Source of the DNA: Lysobacterales bacterium 15-68-25
Lineage (GTDB): Bacteria > Pseudomonadota > Gammaproteobacteria > Xanthomonadales > Rhodanobacteraceae
Direction of reading: 5' to 3'
Length of the DNA: 64,000 nt
Assembly: GCA_002279065.1 (NCBI GenBank)
Contig: NCKB01000004.1
Location: 124,001-188,000, forward strand
Shown here: positions 22,408 to 30,382 of the stretch, in pieces
Layout of the letters: every line of letters begins with the position of its first letter
Numbering within the stretch: position 1 is the first letter of the stretch
Position numbers and translations under genes: made by a program
The notes under the pieces: model-generated
The model's input: the letters and a program-made list of their open reading frames with translations, nothing else
The model's database searches: none
What the model was told of the DNA's origin: nothing

Positions 22408-24081
22408 ATGCTCACTTCGCTCTACGTCCGACATTTCGCCGTCGTTGAAGAAGCCGAGATCACCTTCGGCCCGGGCCTCACCGTGGTCAGCGGCGAGACC
22501 GGCGCCGGCAAATCGCTGATGGTCGATGCCCTGATGCTGCTGGCCGGCGCCCGCGCCGACAGCGGCATGGTGCGCGCCGGCGCGGATCGCGCGGAGCTGG
22601 CCGCGGAGTTCGACCTGACCGAGCTTCCCGAAGCCCGGGCCTGGCTGGAATGCGAGGAGCTGGACGACGACGGCCACTGCCAGCTGCGCCGGGTGATCCG
22701 CGCCGAAGGCAGCTCGCGCGCGTGGATCAACGGCCGCCCCGCCAACGCCAGCCAGCTCGGCGAACTGGCCGCGTTGCTGGTTGAAATCCACGGCCAGCAC
22801 GAACACCAGGCGCTGCTCTCGCGGGGACACCAACTGGCCCTCCTTGACGCCTACGCCGGGAACGAGGCCGCCCTCGGCGAGGTCCGCTCGCTGGCCGCCG
22901 AATGGCGCGAGGTCGGTGCGCGCATCCGCAAGCTCAGCGGCGGCGAGGACCGCGACCGCCAGCTTGAGTTGCTTCGCCACGAGGTCGCCGAACTGGAGCA
23001 GTGGGCGCTGCCGCCGGAGGAGCTGGCCGAGCTGGAGGCGTCGCACAAGCGCCTGTCCAACGCCGGCCGCCTGGCCGAGGGCGCGGCCGGCGTGGTCGAC
23101 ATGATCGATGGCGACAGCGAATTCGCACTTCGCCGCGTGCTGGGCCGCACGCAGGCCGAGCTGGCCCGGCTGGCGGCGATCGACGACCGCCTGCAGCCGC
23201 TGCTGGAACTGGTCGACAACGCCACGATCCAGCTCGGCGAGGCCGCCGACGACCTCGGGCGCTACGCGCAGGACGTCGATCTCGACCCCGAACGCTTCAC
23301 GCAGGTCGACACCCACCTGGCCCGGCTGCATGAACTGGGCCGCCGGCATCGTCTGCCCACCGCCGACCTTCACGACAAGCTCGTTGCCCTGCGCGCCGAA
23401 CTGGCGGAACTGGAGGGTGCGGGCGAGGCGCTGGACGCGCTCGAAGCCCGTCGCGACAAGCTACAGCAGCGGTATGCAAACGCCGCCGACGTCCTCGGTG
23501 CCTCCCGCCGCGACGCGGCCACCCGCCTGGCGGCGGAGGTCGGCGCCCTGATGGGCGAGCTCGGCATGGCCGGCGGCACGCTGGCGATCGAGCTGGAGCC
23601 GGCCGGAGGCGGGGATCCCGATCCGCAGGGCCGCGAACGCTGCGAGCTACTGGTCAGCGCCAACCCCGGACAGCCGCCAAGGCCGCTGCGCAAGGTGGCC
23701 TCCGGCGGCGAACTGGCGCGCATCAGCCTGGCGATCGAGGTGGCCACGCTGGGCAAGGACACCGTCGGTACCATGGTGTTCGACGAGGTGGACACGGGCA
23801 TCGGCGGCGCCGTGGCCGAAGTGGTCGGCCAGAAACTGCGCTCGCTCGGTACCCGGCGCCAGGTGCTGTGCGTGACCCATCTGCCCCAAGTCGCCGCCCA
23901 AGGCCATGCCCACCTTCAGGTGAGCAAGCACAGCGATGGGCAGACCACGGCGACGCTGATCAAGGCGCTCGACGGTGCCGGGCGCCAAGCCGAACTGGCG
24001 CGGATGCTGGGCGGCGTCGAGATCACCGCCGCCACCCGTGCGCATGCCCGGCAAATGCTGGAGCGTGCGCAGGCGGACTGA
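22408..24081 (+). CDS. recN: DNA repair protein RecN
   Basis: 557 aa SMC-like ATPase that acts at DNA double-strand breaks before RecA-dependent recombination. The Walker A GETGAGKSLMVDALM is at residues ~31-45, a long coiled-coil arm occupies the middle, and the C-terminal half holds the ABC signature VASGGELARISLAIEV and Walker B VMVFDEVDTGIGG. A TACAAT -10-like box is at 22375-22380, without a good -35. No recognisable LexA box was found. It is divergent from hrcA. Confidence 0.97.
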   Translation: MLTSLYVRHFAVVEEAEITFGPGLTVVSGETGAGKSLMVDALMLLAGARADSGMVRAGADRAELAAEFDLTELPEARAWLECEELDDDGHCQLRRVIRAEGSSRAWINGRPANASQLGELAALLVEIHGQHEHQALLSRGHQLALLDAYAGNEAALGEVRSLAAEWREVGARIRKLSGGEDRDRQLELLRHEVAELEQWALPPEELAELEASHKRLSNAGRLAEGAAGVVDMIDGDSEFALRRVLGRTQAELARLAAIDDRLQPLLELVDNATIQLGEAADDLGRYAQDVDLDPERFTQVDTHLARLHELGRRHRLPTADLHDKLVALRAELAELEGAGEALDALEARRDKLQQRYANAADVLGASRRDAATRLAAEVGALMGELGMAGGTLAIELEPAGGGDPDPQGRERCELLVSANPGQPPRPLRKVASGGELARISLAIEVATLGKDTVGTMVFDEVDTGIGGAVAEVVGQKLRSLGTRRQVLCVTHLPQVAAQGHAHLQVSKHSDGQTTATLIKALDGAGRQAELARMLGGVEITAATRAHARQMLERAQAD

Positions 24082-24084
24082 GGT

Positions 24085-24720
24085 TCAGGTCGGCCCGTCG
24101 AGCAGTCCGCGCTCGCTGGCCATGCGGTAGAGATCCAGTTCCGAACCCGCGCCGAGCTTGCCCATCAGGCTGGCGCGATGGATGTAGACGGTCTTCTGGC
24201 CGATGCCCAGCTCCGCCGCCACCTGCTTGGGCGCACGGCCAGCCGCCAACAGCAGGAAAACTTCGCGCTCGCGGGCGGTCAGGCGCTGGATCGGGTCGAG
24301 CGCCTCGGTCGGCCGATCGGCCCGCCGCTGGCGCAGGTCCGAACTCAGGTAGCACTCCCCTTCCATCACCGCCCTGAGCCCGGCCACGAGCTCCTCGGGC
24401 GCAACTCCCTTGGTTACGAAGCCGCTGGCACCGCGACGCAGGGCTTCCGAAACGTAGGGCTCGCCGTCGTGCATGCTGAGCACGACGATCCGGCTGCCCG
24501 GGGAGACGCTCAGCAGATGCTCGATCAGCGGCAAGCCGCTGCCGTCCGGCAACGACAGATCCAGCGCCACCAGATCGGGAGAAGTACGGTTGATCGCGTC
24601 CACTGCGTCATCGGCACAGCGGCACTCGGCCACGACCTCCAGGTCCGGCTCCATCTCGATCAGACGCTTGAACCCCTCACGGACGATCGCGTGATCGTCG
24701 ACCAGAACAATGCTGTACAT
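24085..24720 (-). CDS. NarL/FixJ-type response regulator
   Basis: 211 aa response regulator: a receiver domain (VLVDDHAIVREGFKRL, phospho-acceptor Asp in LVALDLSLPDGSG, conserved Lys in FVTKG) and a LuxR-type HTH (LTAREREVFLLLAAGRAPKQ, then ELGIGQKTVYIHRASLM). The ATG at 24720 lies behind GGTGGAGAGAGGC; the open frame extends 15 codons upstream. Its start is 65 bases from that of a divergently transcribed histidine kinase, its likely partner. UvrY and UhpA are close relatives, but the regulon is unknown. It converges on recN with a 3-base gap. Confidence 0.93.
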   Translation of the reverse strand: MYSIVLVDDHAIVREGFKRLIEMEPDLEVVAECRCADDAVDAINRTSPDLVALDLSLPDGSGLPLIEHLLSVSPGSRIVVLSMHDGEPYVSEALRRGASGFVTKGVAPEELVAGLRAVMEGECYLSSDLRQRRADRPTEALDPIQRLTAREREVFLLLAAGRAPKQVAAELGIGQKTVYIHRASLMGKLGAGSELDLYRMASERGLLDGPT

Positions 24721-24785
24721 GCCTCTCTCCACCGAGCCACGCCCTCCCCCAACCGGACCAAGCATCGCACATGTAACATGCTCCG

Positions 24786-26396
24786 ATGCGGACCTCTACG
24801 ACCCGGCTCCTGGCCTCCGGCCCGTTCATTGGTGTGTGCTACCTGGCAGCCTGGCTGCTGCTGTGGCCCACGGAGCAGCCCTACTGGATGCTTCCGTTCG
24901 GCCTGCGTTTCGGCGCGTTGCTGCTGACCCCGACGCGTCAGTGGCCGTGGCTATTGGGCATGGAGTTGGGGGCGAGCGTCTTCCTCGAAGTCCACCGTGA
25001 CGAGGTCATGGGTTGGCTGGGGTTTCTTATCGGCGATGTGCCGGACCCGCTGATCGTCGCCACCGGCCTGTGGCTGCTGCGCAAGGCCAACCTCCACCCG
25101 AGCCTGCGCGTGCCGGAGGACGTGACCCGTCTGTTGCTCTCGGCGGTACTCATCGTCACCGCGACCACCGCGGTGGATGCCGCGCTGCTCGCGCTGATGC
25201 ACCAGACCGCCCCGTCCAGCTCGATGGTCGAGGCCCTGGGCCTGGATCTGCTGAGCAACTATCTCGGCGTGCTGCTGGTCGTGCCGCTGATGATCATGCT
25301 GGTACGCGCCAGACCGGGCCGCCGCATGCTCGCCAACCTGATCATGGATGGCCTGCTGGTGATGTTGCCCTCGATGGCCATCCTGCTGATGCTGTCCGAG
25401 CACGCCGCACCGCAGCCGCAATTCGCCCGCGTGCTCTCGCTGGCGCCGGTAATGTTCTTCGCGTTCCGCCACGGTTGGCGGGGTGCCGGCTTGGCCATGA
25501 TCACCACCAGCATGGGCATGAGCCTGGTCGACTACGTGGTCGGACAGCCGATTCCCAGCGCATCCGGCTACCTGTTCCTGGCCGTTGCGGGTACCGGTGC
25601 GCTGATGCTCGGCTCGGCCACCGACGCACTGCGCCGCAGCAGCGAGCGGGTTGCCGAGCAGAATGTCTACCTCGCGGCCGTCAACCGGCGACTCGATCAA
25701 CTTGCACGCCAGCTGCGCGATGCTGCGCGCGGCAACCTGCAGGCCGAGGAGAGCCAGCGACGCTACATGGCGGCCGAGCTCCATGACGAACTCGGCCAGA
25801 ACATCACCGCGATCCAAACGCATATGAAGCTGGCGCAGGCCCGCCTTCAGTCTGCAGGCATGGAAGACGTGGTCCACTCGGTCAATGCCATCCTCGGCCA
25901 CATGCGCCGGGCCTTGCACCGTCTCCTGGACGATCTGCGTCCCGCCGTGCTCGACGAGTTCGGCCTGCTGCGTGCGCTGGAGGAAGGACCTATCCGGGAT
26001 CTGCTGGACGCCGCCGGCGTGGAGTACATAACCGACCTCTACGGCGATCCGCGGTTACTTGACGACGACACCCGCACGGCGATCTATCGCCTGGTGCAGG
26101 AAAGCGCCACCAATACGGTGAAACATGCGCAGGCCAGCCAATTCCGGCTCCGGCTGCGCATCGGCGAGCGTCACGGAGCCCCGCTGGCCCTGCTCGACAT
26201 CCGCGACAACGGCAACGGGCTTCCCAGCACGCTGCCGCGGGGCGGCCGTGGCCTCCAGGGCATGCGCGACCGCGTTACATCGCTGGGCGGGCTGTTTCGA
26301 CTGCGCCCCGGCGCGCCGGGGGTCCACCTGCGCATCTTGTTGCGTGGCAACAATTTTTCGCCCGCCAAGGCCGAGTCATCCGGACGTCATTCCTAG
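24786..26396 (+). CDS. MASE1-type membrane sensor histidine kinase (NarL/UhpB class)
   Basis: 536 aa kinase. About eight transmembrane helices over residues 10-290 resemble the MASE1 sensor module. The dimerisation domain has the phospho-acceptor His333 in AELHDELGQN, the HisKA_3 class that pairs with NarL-type regulators. The ATPase domain shows the N box (VQESATNTVKHA) and G box (DIRDNGNGLP, GRGLQGMRDRV). The divergent response regulator shares its 65-base promoter region. The signal is unknown. The gene is followed by a structured RNA candidate and a strong terminator. Confidence 0.9.
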   Translation: MRTSTTRLLASGPFIGVCYLAAWLLLWPTEQPYWMLPFGLRFGALLLTPTRQWPWLLGMELGASVFLEVHRDEVMGWLGFLIGDVPDPLIVATGLWLLRKANLHPSLRVPEDVTRLLLSAVLIVTATTAVDAALLALMHQTAPSSSMVEALGLDLLSNYLGVLLVVPLMIMLVRARPGRRMLANLIMDGLLVMLPSMAILLMLSEHAAPQPQFARVLSLAPVMFFAFRHGWRGAGLAMITTSMGMSLVDYVVGQPIPSASGYLFLAVAGTGALMLGSATDALRRSSERVAEQNVYLAAVNRRLDQLARQLRDAARGNLQAEESQRRYMAAELHDELGQNITAIQTHMKLAQARLQSAGMEDVVHSVNAILGHMRRALHRLLDDLRPAVLDEFGLLRALEEGPIRDLLDAAGVEYITDLYGDPRLLDDDTRTAIYRLVQESATNTVKHAQASQFRLRLRIGERHGAPLALLDIRDNGNGLPSTLPRGGRGLQGMRDRVTSLGGLFRLRPGAPGVHLRILLRGNNFSPAKAESSGRHS

Positions 26397-26439
26397 GAAT
26401 TTTTCCGATACCCGGTTCGTGAAGGCTTCGTTAGGATCC

Positions 26440-26639
26440 TTACATCGATGTGGGGGAGCCGCCATTGCAAGATGGCGAGCCGAAGTCACCGTGGGGACGG
26501 TGGCTTCGAAGGGCGGCAAGGATAGCTGCTCGGCCGATACCTTCGGTGACAGGGTTTTCGCGAGCAACTCGCCCGAACCCTTAGCCACGAGGTAGCGGAT
26601 AAACCGCAGGTGGACAGGAGTCCACCTGCGGTTTTTTTT
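26440..26639 (+). ncRNA. Candidate structured RNA between the histidine kinase and fur
   Basis: The ~200 bases after the kinase gene hold no convincing gene but several consecutive stems: 6-bp hairpin A (26460-26477), 12-bp hairpin B with one G-U pair and GGGG loop (26481-26508), a two-tier hairpin C (26551-26556 with 26576-26581, inner 26561-26564 with 26568-26571), and a 14-bp terminator (26602-26633). GCC-rich and GGC-rich flanks around A and B could close a multibranch. No motif of 6S, SRP, RNase P RNA or a known riboswitch was recognised. No clear promoter was seen, so it may be a 3'-UTR-derived sRNA; its 5' end is a guess. Confidence 0.5.
26602..26639 (+). terminator. Very strong Rho-independent terminator
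   Basis: Fourteen-bp perfect stem (26602-26615 with 26620-26633), AGGA loop, then eight T. It ends the RNA candidate and/or kinase transcript, 53 bases before the convergent fur stop. Confidence 0.95.
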
Positions 26640-26691
26640 CGCCCGTCGTCGTCCACAGGATCGGGGGGACTGAGCCCAGCCCCCTAAGCGA

Positions 26692-27111
26692 TCATCTGGA
26701 TCGGTTGCCCTTTGGGCGGACATACAGCACCAGGCTGTGGTCAGCCAGTTCGTAACCATGCTTGGCGGCGATCTCCCGCTGCAGGCGCTCGATCTCCTCG
26801 CTGACGAACTCAATGACCTTGCCGCTGTCTACGTCGATCATGTGGTCGTGATGCTTGCCACGGTCGAGCTCGTAGACCGCCTGCCCGCCCTCGAAGTTGT
26901 GCTTCATCAGGATGCCGGCCGCCTCGAACTGGGTCAGCACCCGGTACACGGTGGCCAATCCTATGTCTTCCTGGGAGGCCAGCAGGCGGCGGTAGATGTC
27001 CTCGGCAGAGAGATGGTGGGCATCCTCTTCCTCGAAGATCTGGAGGATGCGCATGCGCGGGTGAGTGACCTTCAACCCGGCCTTGCGCAGATCTCTGGTT
27101 TCCTGATCCAT
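26692..27111 (-). CDS. fur: Ferric uptake regulator Fur
   Basis: 139 aa iron-responsive repressor. The winged helix (ATVYRVLTQFEAAGILMKHN) is followed by the metal site GKHHDHMIDVDSGKVIEF and an AKHGYELADHSLVLYVRP dimerisation end. The protein contains no cysteine at all: the CxxC-type residues of E. coli Fur (ICLDCGK) are replaced (IDVDSGK), so the structural zinc-Cys site is absent, as in some other Fur proteins. It is divergent from bamE, the usual fur-omlA arrangement of xanthomonads. Confidence 0.97.
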   Translation of the reverse strand: MDQETRDLRKAGLKVTHPRMRILQIFEEEDAHHLSAEDIYRRLLASQEDIGLATVYRVLTQFEAAGILMKHNFEGGQAVYELDRGKHHDHMIDVDSGKVIEFVSEEIERLQREIAAKHGYELADHSLVLYVRPKGNRSR

Positions 27112-27185
27112 TGCCGGCTCCGCGAGCGGTATCGCAAGGCCGTTAGTGTATCATCCGTGACCTTTACGTTCGGGACGCAACACGC

Positions 27186-27617
27186 ATGCAAAAGCTGATT
27201 CGCACGCTGGGTTTCGCCACACTGGCGCTCTCCCTGGCCAGTTGTCGACTCGTGTACACCCCCGACGTGCAGCAGGGCAACATCCTCACCAAGGACGCTG
27301 TCGAGCAGCTCAAGCCCGGCATGACCAAGCGGCAGGTGCTGGTGCTACTGGGCTCGCCCTCCGTCAGCAACCCGTTCGACCACGACCGCTGGGACTACGT
27401 CTCGACCCAGCAGCATCGCGGTGGCCCGATCAAGATCCGCACCTTCACCCTGACCTTCAACAACGACGCCCTGGTGCGTACCGAAGGCGACTTCTTCGCC
27501 GAGGACGCCGAGAAGCTGCTCAAGGAAACGCAGAAATTCAAGGTGAGCTACCCCGTCGACGACGCCAAGGGCGACAAGAACGAGACACCGACCGACACTG
27601 GCGGCGAGCAGCACTGA
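27186..27617 (+). CDS. bamE: Outer membrane protein assembly factor BamE (SmpA/OmlA lipoprotein)
   Basis: 143 aa lipoprotein of the BAM complex that inserts beta-barrel proteins in the outer membrane. The signal peptide ends in lipobox LASC (Cys20). The SmpA/OmlA core has LKPGMTKRQVLVLLGSPSV and DRWDYVSTQ, and an acidic, low-complexity tail (DDAKGDKNETPTDTGG). It shares a 74-base intergenic region with the divergent fur gene. Confidence 0.95.
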   Translation: MQKLIRTLGFATLALSLASCRLVYTPDVQQGNILTKDAVEQLKPGMTKRQVLVLLGSPSVSNPFDHDRWDYVSTQQHRGGPIKIRTFTLTFNNDALVRTEGDFFAEDAEKLLKETQKFKVSYPVDDAKGDKNETPTDTGGEQH

Positions 27618-27638
27618 GCCTGCCCGGCGCCCGTACCT

Positions 27639-27941
27639 TCATCCGGAACGGGCCGCTCGGCGGCGGCGGGCATCCTTGGGGTCTGCGGTAAGCGGACGGT
27701 AGAGCTCCAGGCGATCTCCATCACTCAGTACGAAATCCTCGTCGACGCGGCGCCCAAACAGGCCGATCCGTTTCGCGCGGATCGCATCGGCCAGCCCTTC
27801 CGGGCTGGCGTCAACACGAAGCAAGGCCACCATCGCACCGGCGACGGTAGACCCCGCCGGCAACTCCAGGACGGTGGTCCAGGCAGTTCCCGGCAAGGCG
27901 AATACCGCATCTACCCTGATCGGTCCGAGAGCGTCACCCAT
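27639..27941 (-). CDS. RnfH family (UPF0125) protein
   Basis: 100 aa ubiquitin-fold protein of the RnfH/YfjF (PasI) family: IRVDAVFALPGTAWTTVLEL, then RIGLFGRRVDEDFVLSDGDR and LELYRPLTADPKDARRRRA. Its ATG at 27941 overlaps the 3' end of ratA by 8 bases, so the two are translationally linked, as in the ratA-yfjF pair of E. coli, which has been proposed as the PasTI toxin-antitoxin module. That role is disputed and cannot be judged here. Confidence 0.9.
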   Translation of the reverse strand: MGDALGPIRVDAVFALPGTAWTTVLELPAGSTVAGAMVALLRVDASPEGLADAIRAKRIGLFGRRVDEDFVLSDGDRLELYRPLTADPKDARRRRAARSG

Positions 27942-28365
27942 AGGTCCGCCGTGCCTCGCGCGTGAAGTCCTCGACCATCCTGCCCGCCAGCCCCTGGAAT
28001 CCCAGCTTGATGGCTCCGGCACCGAGCAGACCGCCGTAGTCGATGTCGAGCGAGAACGCGATCTTGCACCCGTGGTCTCCCAGGGCAGTGAAGGTCCAGA
28101 GCCCCTCCAGGCTGCGGAACGGCCCGTCAACCAGACTCATCTGCAGGCGACCGGGTCGCTCCGTGGTGTTGCGGGTCGTGAAGCTCTGGTTGAAACCGGC
28201 CATCTTGAGGTCGAGGCGGGCAACCATCATGTCCTCCCCACGCTCCAGCACACGAGATCCGGCACACCAGGCGAAGCGCTTTGGGTATGCTTCCACGTCG
28301 TTCACCAGATCGAACATCTGCGCGGGGGTATAGGCCACCAGCGCGCTGCGGCGGATTTCGATCAC
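27934..28365 (-). CDS. ratA: RatA/PasT, START-domain ubiquinone-binding family protein
   Basis: 143 aa member of the COQ10/START polyketide-cyclase-like family, starting at a GTG (GTG-ATC-GAA). Typical core: FDLVNDVEAYPKRFAWCAGS and WTFTALGDHGCKIAFSLDID. In E. coli RatA is reported to block 70S formation, and homologues bind ubiquinone. It is divergent from smpB and overlaps rnfH, the usual gammaproteobacterial neighbourhood. Confidence 0.92.
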   Translation of the reverse strand: MIEIRRSALVAYTPAQMFDLVNDVEAYPKRFAWCAGSRVLERGEDMMVARLDLKMAGFNQSFTTRNTTERPGRLQMSLVDGPFRSLEGLWTFTALGDHGCKIAFSLDIDYGGLLGAGAIKLGFQGLAGRMVEDFTREARRTYG

Positions 28366-28458
28366 GCAAAGCCTCTCGACACATCACGATTCAAGGGTTG
28401 ACCTGCCCGGATATGAGGCCAACCCAGCACAGGGCAACCGCCCGGAAGTCTAGCGGAC

Positions 28459-28950
28459 ATGAGCAAGAGCAAGGACAAGGACACTAAAGGCGGCGGCACC
28501 ATTGCGCTGAACCGGCGTGCCCGTCACGAGTACCACATCGACCAGCGCTACGAAGCCGGTATCGCCCTGCAGGGCTGGGAGCTGAAGGCGCTGCGTGCTG
28601 GCCGGATCAACTTCGGCGAGAGCTATGCGATCGTGCGCAATGGCGAGCTGTACCTTTTCGGCGCCTCGATTCCGCCGCTGATCAGTGCCTCCACGCACGT
28701 CATCGCCGAGGACCGCCGCATCCGCAAACTGCTGCTGCACCGGCATGAAATCGACCACCTGATCGGCGCCACCGAGCGCAAGGGCTACACCCTCGTTCCC
28801 ACCGCGATGTACTGGAAGGGCAACAAGGTGAAGGTCGAGATCGGCGTGGCCCGGGGCAAGCAGGAACACGACAAGCGCGACTCCGCCAAGGAACGCGACT
28901 GGCAGCGTGAGAAGCAGCGCACCATGCGCTCGCACAACAAGGCCGCTTGA
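28459..28950 (+). CDS. smpB: SsrA-binding protein SmpB
   Basis: 163 aa partner of tmRNA in trans-translation. OB-fold core: [32 protein letters not shown], and [23 protein letters not shown]. The basic C-terminal tail ([15 protein letters not shown]) enters the mRNA channel. The tmRNA gene follows immediately (28951-29017 gap), so both ribosome-rescue components are adjacent. Confidence 0.98.
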   Translation: MSKSKDKDTKGGGTIALNRRARHEYHIDQRYEAGIALQGWELKALRAGRINFGESYAIVRNGELYLFGASIPPLISASTHVIAEDRRIRKLLLHRHEIDHLIGATERKGYTLVPTAMYWKGNKVKVEIGVARGKQEHDKRDSAKERDWQREKQRTMRSHNKAA

Positions 28951-28963
28951 TCGCATCCGTTCA

Positions 28964-28993
28964 TTGAAGGACGGCGCGCCGGCCCCATATACT
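28964..28993 (+). promoter_or_regulatory. tmRNA promoter with sigma-32-like and sigma-70-like boxes
   Basis: TTGAAG (28964-28969), 13-base spacer, CCCCATAT (28983-28990) matches the heat-shock pattern with the same 13-base spacing as the dnaK promoter. The same -35 with TATACT (28988-28993, 18-base spacer) would serve sigma-70. The tmRNA 5' end is at 29018. Confidence 0.65.
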
Positions 28994-29017
28994 GGTCAAG
29001 CTGTTTCGCGTTTCCCC

Positions 29018-29369
<352 letters not shown>

Positions 29370-29375
29370 ACACCG

Positions 29376-29405
29376 ACCCGCCCGGCATCGCCGGGCGGGT
29401 TTTTT
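29376..29405 (+). terminator. Rho-independent terminator of tmRNA
   Basis: Eleven-bp perfect stem (29376-29386 with 29390-29400), three-base loop, then six T. Starts 7 bases past the tmRNA 3' end. Confidence 0.95.
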
Positions 29406-29481
29406 CTTGCCGGTAGCTCCTTGCCGGCCACGACGACATGGGAGAATGCGCGCCTTCCCTGTCAGCCCTCTTCTTGCTCCC

Positions 29482-30357
29482 ATGCGCCAAGGCGTCCTCC
29501 TCGGCTTTGCCTGCTATGCGGCGTATGCGATCAGCGACGCCTGCGTGAAATCCCTCCGCGGCGCCGTGCCGGCCTACGAGGCGGTGTTCGTGGGCGCCCT
29601 GCTCTGCCTCGGCGCCGTACCCTTCATCCGCGGTCCGGGCGACCGCCTGCGTGACCTGGTGGTGGCCCGCCGTCCCGGCGTCTGGTGGATCCGCGCGATC
29701 ACCGGGGCCATCTGCAACATCAGCGCGGTGGTGGCCTTCACCCTGCTGCCGATGGCGGAAACCTTCGCTCTGATCTTCCTGATGCCGATCTTCGTGACCC
29801 TGCTGTCGGTGCTGTTCCTGAAGGAACACGTGGGCTGGCGCCGCTGGACCGCCGTGGTGGTCGGGTTCGCGGGCGTGCTCGTGGTCCTGCGCCCCGGTTT
29901 CAGGCAGCTGGGGCTGGGGCATTTCGCGGCGATCACCTGCGGCCTCTCCGGCGCGGTGTCGATGGTCGCGATGCGTCTGTCCGGACAGCACGAAAAGCGC
30001 ATCAGCCTCTACGGAGCCGGCGTGATCGGGCCGCTGCTGACCGGCGGCATCCTGATGCTGCCGCATATGGTCTGGCCCGACCCGTCATCGTGGCTGAAAC
30101 TGCTGGGTTACGGGCTCATTCAGGGCATCGCGGGCGTGCTGCTGATGCTCGCCACCCTGCTCGCGCCTGCCAACCGGATCGCCCCGACCCAGTACAGCCA
30201 GATGCTGTGGGCGATCGGGTTCGGCTACTGGCTGTTCGGAGACCGGCTCGACTGGCCGATGCTGGTGGGCATCGCGCTCATCCTGGGCGCCGGCCTGTTC
30301 ACGCTCGTGCGCGAGGAGAAGGTGACCGGCTGGTGGCGCCGGCAGCCGCTGCCTTGA
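29482..30357 (+). CDS. EamA-domain (DMT superfamily) transporter
   Basis: 291 aa inner-membrane protein with about ten hydrophobic helices in two EamA halves (GVLLGFACYAAYAISDACVK; LLGYGLIQGIAGVLLMLATL). Such carriers export metabolites, but no substrate can be assigned. The ATG at 29482 gives the typical short cytoplasmic lead; an ATG 12 codons earlier (29446) is possible but has its GGGAG too close. It lies 77 bases after the tmRNA terminator and converges on pilY1. Confidence 0.88.
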   Translation: MRQGVLLGFACYAAYAISDACVKSLRGAVPAYEAVFVGALLCLGAVPFIRGPGDRLRDLVVARRPGVWWIRAITGAICNISAVVAFTLLPMAETFALIFLMPIFVTLLSVLFLKEHVGWRRWTAVVVGFAGVLVVLRPGFRQLGLGHFAAITCGLSGAVSMVAMRLSGQHEKRISLYGAGVIGPLLTGGILMLPHMVWPDPSSWLKLLGYGLIQGIAGVLLMLATLLAPANRIAPTQYSQMLWAIGFGYWLFGDRLDWPMLVGIALILGAGLFTLVREEKVTGWWRRQPLP

Positions 30358-30382
30358 ACGGGCAGCGGCTGCACCTGACAGG

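Noticed and set aside
26440-26639. 6S RNA, RNase P RNA, SRP RNA or a riboswitch for fur
   Set aside because: None of the diagnostic sequences (GGAAG-type SRP loop, RNase P core, long 6S rod) are visible, and the element is on the opposite strand from fur and downstream of it.
27639-28365. ratA-rnfH as a proven toxin-antitoxin system
   Set aside because: Families are clear, but the PasTI role is disputed and ratA homologues also serve ubiquinone function; annotated by family only.
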